DNA from: Caldithrix sp.
GTDB taxonomy: Bacteria > Zhuqueibacterota > Zhuqueibacteria > Oceanimicrobiales > Oceanimicrobiaceae
Direction of reading: 5' to 3'
Assembly (NCBI GenBank): GCA_004357015.1
Contig: SMXE01000081.1
Span: forward strand, 1 to 7,327
DNA: 7,327 nt
Made by a program: the position numbers and the translations under genes
Shown: piece by piece, positions 6,503 to 7,327 of the stretch
Numbering within the stretch: the stretch's first letter is position 1
Layout: each line of letters begins with the position of its first letter
Notes under the pieces: model-generated
Seen by the model: only the letters and a program-made list of their open reading frames with translations
Databases searched by the model: none
Told to the model about the DNA's origin: nothing

Positions 6503-6622
6503 TTCATGCAGCAGCGCTTTTCAGTCATGCGGAGATGGTGCAATGCGGCGAAGAGATTAACTTAACCCGTTGTGCGCAGTAAAAAAGATTTCAACATAAC
6601 CAAAAGAGTCCCCATAATTTTG

Positions 6623-6648
6623 TTAACACCAACAAAAATAGGGGTTAA
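6623..6648. repeat. Inverted repeat in the mid leader
   Basis: TTAACACC (6623-6630) and GGGGTTAA (6641-6648) pair over eight positions with one mismatch around a 10-nt A-rich loop. On the minus strand it begins close to where transcription from the weak upstream promoter candidate would start. It may be an operator or a 5' stem, or chance. Confidence 0.35.
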
Positions 6649-6653
6649 AGCCA

Positions 6654-6682
6654 TGTATAATGCACTGCAGGGGTTTGTTCAA
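6654..6682 (-). promoter_or_regulatory. Weak upstream promoter candidate
   Basis: On the minus strand, TTGAAC (6677-6682) and TATACA (6654-6659) are spaced by 17 bases, four of six matches each. It would start near 6647, upstream of the small ORF, and give a leader of about 500 nt to the SLBB gene. Matches of this quality are common in AT-rich DNA. Confidence 0.25.
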
Positions 6683-6796
6683 AATTAGAAACAACACAAT
6701 TTACCACGACAATTAGCAATTAAATACAAAATAGTATACAAACAAGCAAGGAATAAAGCATCAATAAAGGCATCATACGATGACTTGGAACGCCTC

Positions 6797-6900
6797 GTGC
6801 CTACGCGCAATAATCGTAACCTTGTCCGAGTTCAAAACCATGACAGGGTTGAATCCGTGTTAGCAACATGCCCTGTTCCACATTTCCGACACGTAGGTGC
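6797..6900 (+). other. Nested and competing inverted repeats, possible structured RNA
   Basis: Outer arms 6797-6805 and 6892-6900 form nine contiguous pairs, with two G-U wobbles on the plus strand. Inside, GACAGGG (6842-6848) can pair either with CCTTGTC upstream (6820-6826) or with CCCTGTT downstream (6871-6877). The wobbles hold only for a plus-strand RNA; on the minus strand they become A-C mismatches. I match it to no known RNA family, and stems of this length arise by chance at a fair rate. Confidence 0.2.
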
Positions 6901-6949
6901 GTTGTACTAGGATTTACAATCGGGGGGACTACTCTAATCCCATTTTTCT

Positions 6950-6961
6950 CAGTGCCCACTG
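6950..6961. repeat. 12-bp palindrome CAGTG-CC-CACTG
   Basis: CAGTGCCCACTG has two perfect 5-bp arms around two bases. It lies about 65 bp downstream of the TRAP receptor stop. No U-tract follows on either strand, so it is not terminator-like. A regulator-binding site is possible but unsupported. Confidence 0.25.
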
Positions 6962-6997
6962 TGCTCTGTGCTGGATCAATGAGTGGTTCAGACCAAA

Positions 6998-7012
6998 CCT
7001 TTTAAGAAAAGG
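6998..7012 (-). terminator. Weak hairpin after the TRAP receptor gene
   Basis: CCTTTT and AAAAGG form a 6-bp stem with a 3-nt loop, starting 12 bases after the TRAP receptor stop codon. On the minus strand only TTT follows, after GG, and the stem is AT-rich. This is a poor intrinsic terminator at best. It is the only hairpin close to the stop. Confidence 0.2.
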
Positions 7013-7024
7013 CCGGCTTTGGTG

Positions 7025-7327
7025 TCAGGAGAACTCTGGCAGCGAGTAGTAAACTTTTTCCGAAATCTCGGCCCAGCCGGCAACCTCCCGGCTGAATTTC
7101 TCGAACGAAGCGTAGACCTTCTTGCTCAGCGGGTCAGTCGCGGTGAGCTCGTCGATGACTTCGTCGCTGTAGCGCCTGAGGGTTCGCAGTACCTGGTCGG
7201 GAAACTTTAGCACCCGAACGTCTGCCTCTTCCACTATTTTGCGCAAGTAGACATTGTTCTTGGATTCGAATTCCGCGAGCATCCATTGATTGGCGCGGTG
7301 AGCGGCCACCTCAATCATCATCTGCAG
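7025..7327 (-). CDS. TRAP transporter substrate-binding protein (DctP family), C-terminal 100 residues, cut by right edge
   Basis: C-terminal part of a periplasmic solute receptor of a tripartite ATP-independent periplasmic (TRAP) transporter, which delivers organic acids or related small molecules to the DctQM membrane pair. The frame stays open to the window edge (LQMMIEVAAHRANQWMLAEF), so the internal Met codons are not the start. Recognisable C-terminal family features are the helix with MLAEFESKNN, then a VRVLKFPDQVLRTLR block, then ELTATDPLSKKVYASFEKF and a final WAEISEKVYYS. The stop is TGA at 7025. The ligand-binding core and signal peptide lie outside the window, so the substrate is unknown; the C-terminus resembles receptors of the mannitol/chloroaromatic-type annotation. 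It lies on the same strand as the EPS genes but 873 bp upstream, and is probably a separate transcription unit. Confidence 0.82.
   Translation of the reverse strand: MQMMIEVAAHRANQWMLAEFESKNNVYLRKIVEEADVRVLKFPDQVLRTLRRYSDEVIDELTATDPLSKKVYASFEKFSREVAGWAEISEKVYYSLPEFS

Larger units (their letters stand above)
6152..7024. other. Long intergenic leader region upstream of the EPS operon
   Basis: About 870 bp lie between the stop of the TRAP receptor gene and the first EPS gene, both on the minus strand. I see no conserved protein-coding frame. The part from about 6230 to 6780 is AT-rich. It contains two promoter candidates, several inverted repeats and one possible small ORF, all listed separately. 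I recognise no tRNA, rRNA, CRISPR, insertion sequence or known riboswitch core (the c-di-GMP-I and -II consensus strings are not seen), nor a JUMPstart/ops element. Confidence 0.6.

Noticed and set aside
6452..6629. Inverted copies GTGTTAAC (6452-6459) and GTTAACAC (6622-6629)
   Set aside because: Eight-base matches are expected several times by chance in a region of this size, and the spacing of about 160 bp suggests no structure.
6384..6700. c-di-GMP riboswitch in the leader, attractive because of the GGDEF gene
   Set aside because: On neither strand do I see the conserved core strings of the GEMM-I or GEMM-II classes; a covariance search would be decisive.
6837..6860. T-arm-like string GGGTTGAATCC, possible tRNA
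   Set aside because: The loop lacks the conserved C, and no acceptor, D or anticodon arms can be built around it.
6983..7210. Plus-strand frame of 75 codons at the right end
   Set aside because: Antisense to the TRAP receptor C-terminus, which shows clear family blocks on the minus strand.

Overview
The window is bacterial DNA of moderate GC content. It is most simply read as an exopolysaccharide (EPS) or capsule biosynthesis operon on the minus strand, with a long non-coding leader on its right. A signal-peptide-bearing SLBB protein, a fused Wzz/BY-kinase and a TRAP-type solute-binding protein all point to a diderm (Gram-negative-like) bacterium. I cannot assign a phylum from the sequence alone.

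Layout, read right to left in the direction of transcription. (a) 7327-7025: C-terminal end of a TRAP transporter substrate-binding protein (DctP family), cut by the right edge. (b) 7024-6152: about 870 bp with no conventional gene. It is AT-rich and full of inverted repeats. It holds a good sigma70-like promoter candidate close to the first EPS gene, a weaker upstream one, and a possible 34-codon small ORF with a perfect Shine-Dalgarno sequence. (c) 6151-5651: small secreted SLBB protein. (d) 5610-3259: Wzz/Wzc-type chain-length regulator fused to a tyrosine autokinase. (e) 3229-2567: membrane-anchored degenerate GGDEF protein. (f) 2570-1791: polyprenyl-phosphate sugar-1-phosphate transferase. 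(g) 1790-597: membrane glycosyltransferase of family 2. (h) 555-1: N-terminal part of a D-2-hydroxyacid dehydrogenase, cut by the left edge.

The genes from 6151 down to position 1 run in one direction. Gaps are 0-41 bp, there is one 4-bp ATGA overlap and one stop codon that directly abuts the next start, so they are almost certainly co-transcribed. Together they suggest a Wzy-dependent-like EPS pathway. The phosphosugar transferase loads the first sugar on undecaprenyl phosphate and the GT2 enzyme adds a further sugar. The Wzz/BY-kinase controls polymer length and export, and the SLBB protein probably acts at the periplasmic or outer-membrane end. A flippase, a polymerase and a full Wza-type outer-membrane channel are not in the window.

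The most interesting element is the degenerate GGDEF protein between the kinase and the sugar transferase. Its catalytic motif is destroyed (PNNQY in place of GGDEF), but an RxxD motif (RESD) remains at the position of the c-di-GMP inhibitory site. This makes it a candidate membrane c-di-GMP receptor that controls EPS output, by analogy with PelD. Also notable are an extra stretch of about 57 residues inside the kinase domain, an SLBB protein without the usual polysaccharide-export domain, and the structured leader.
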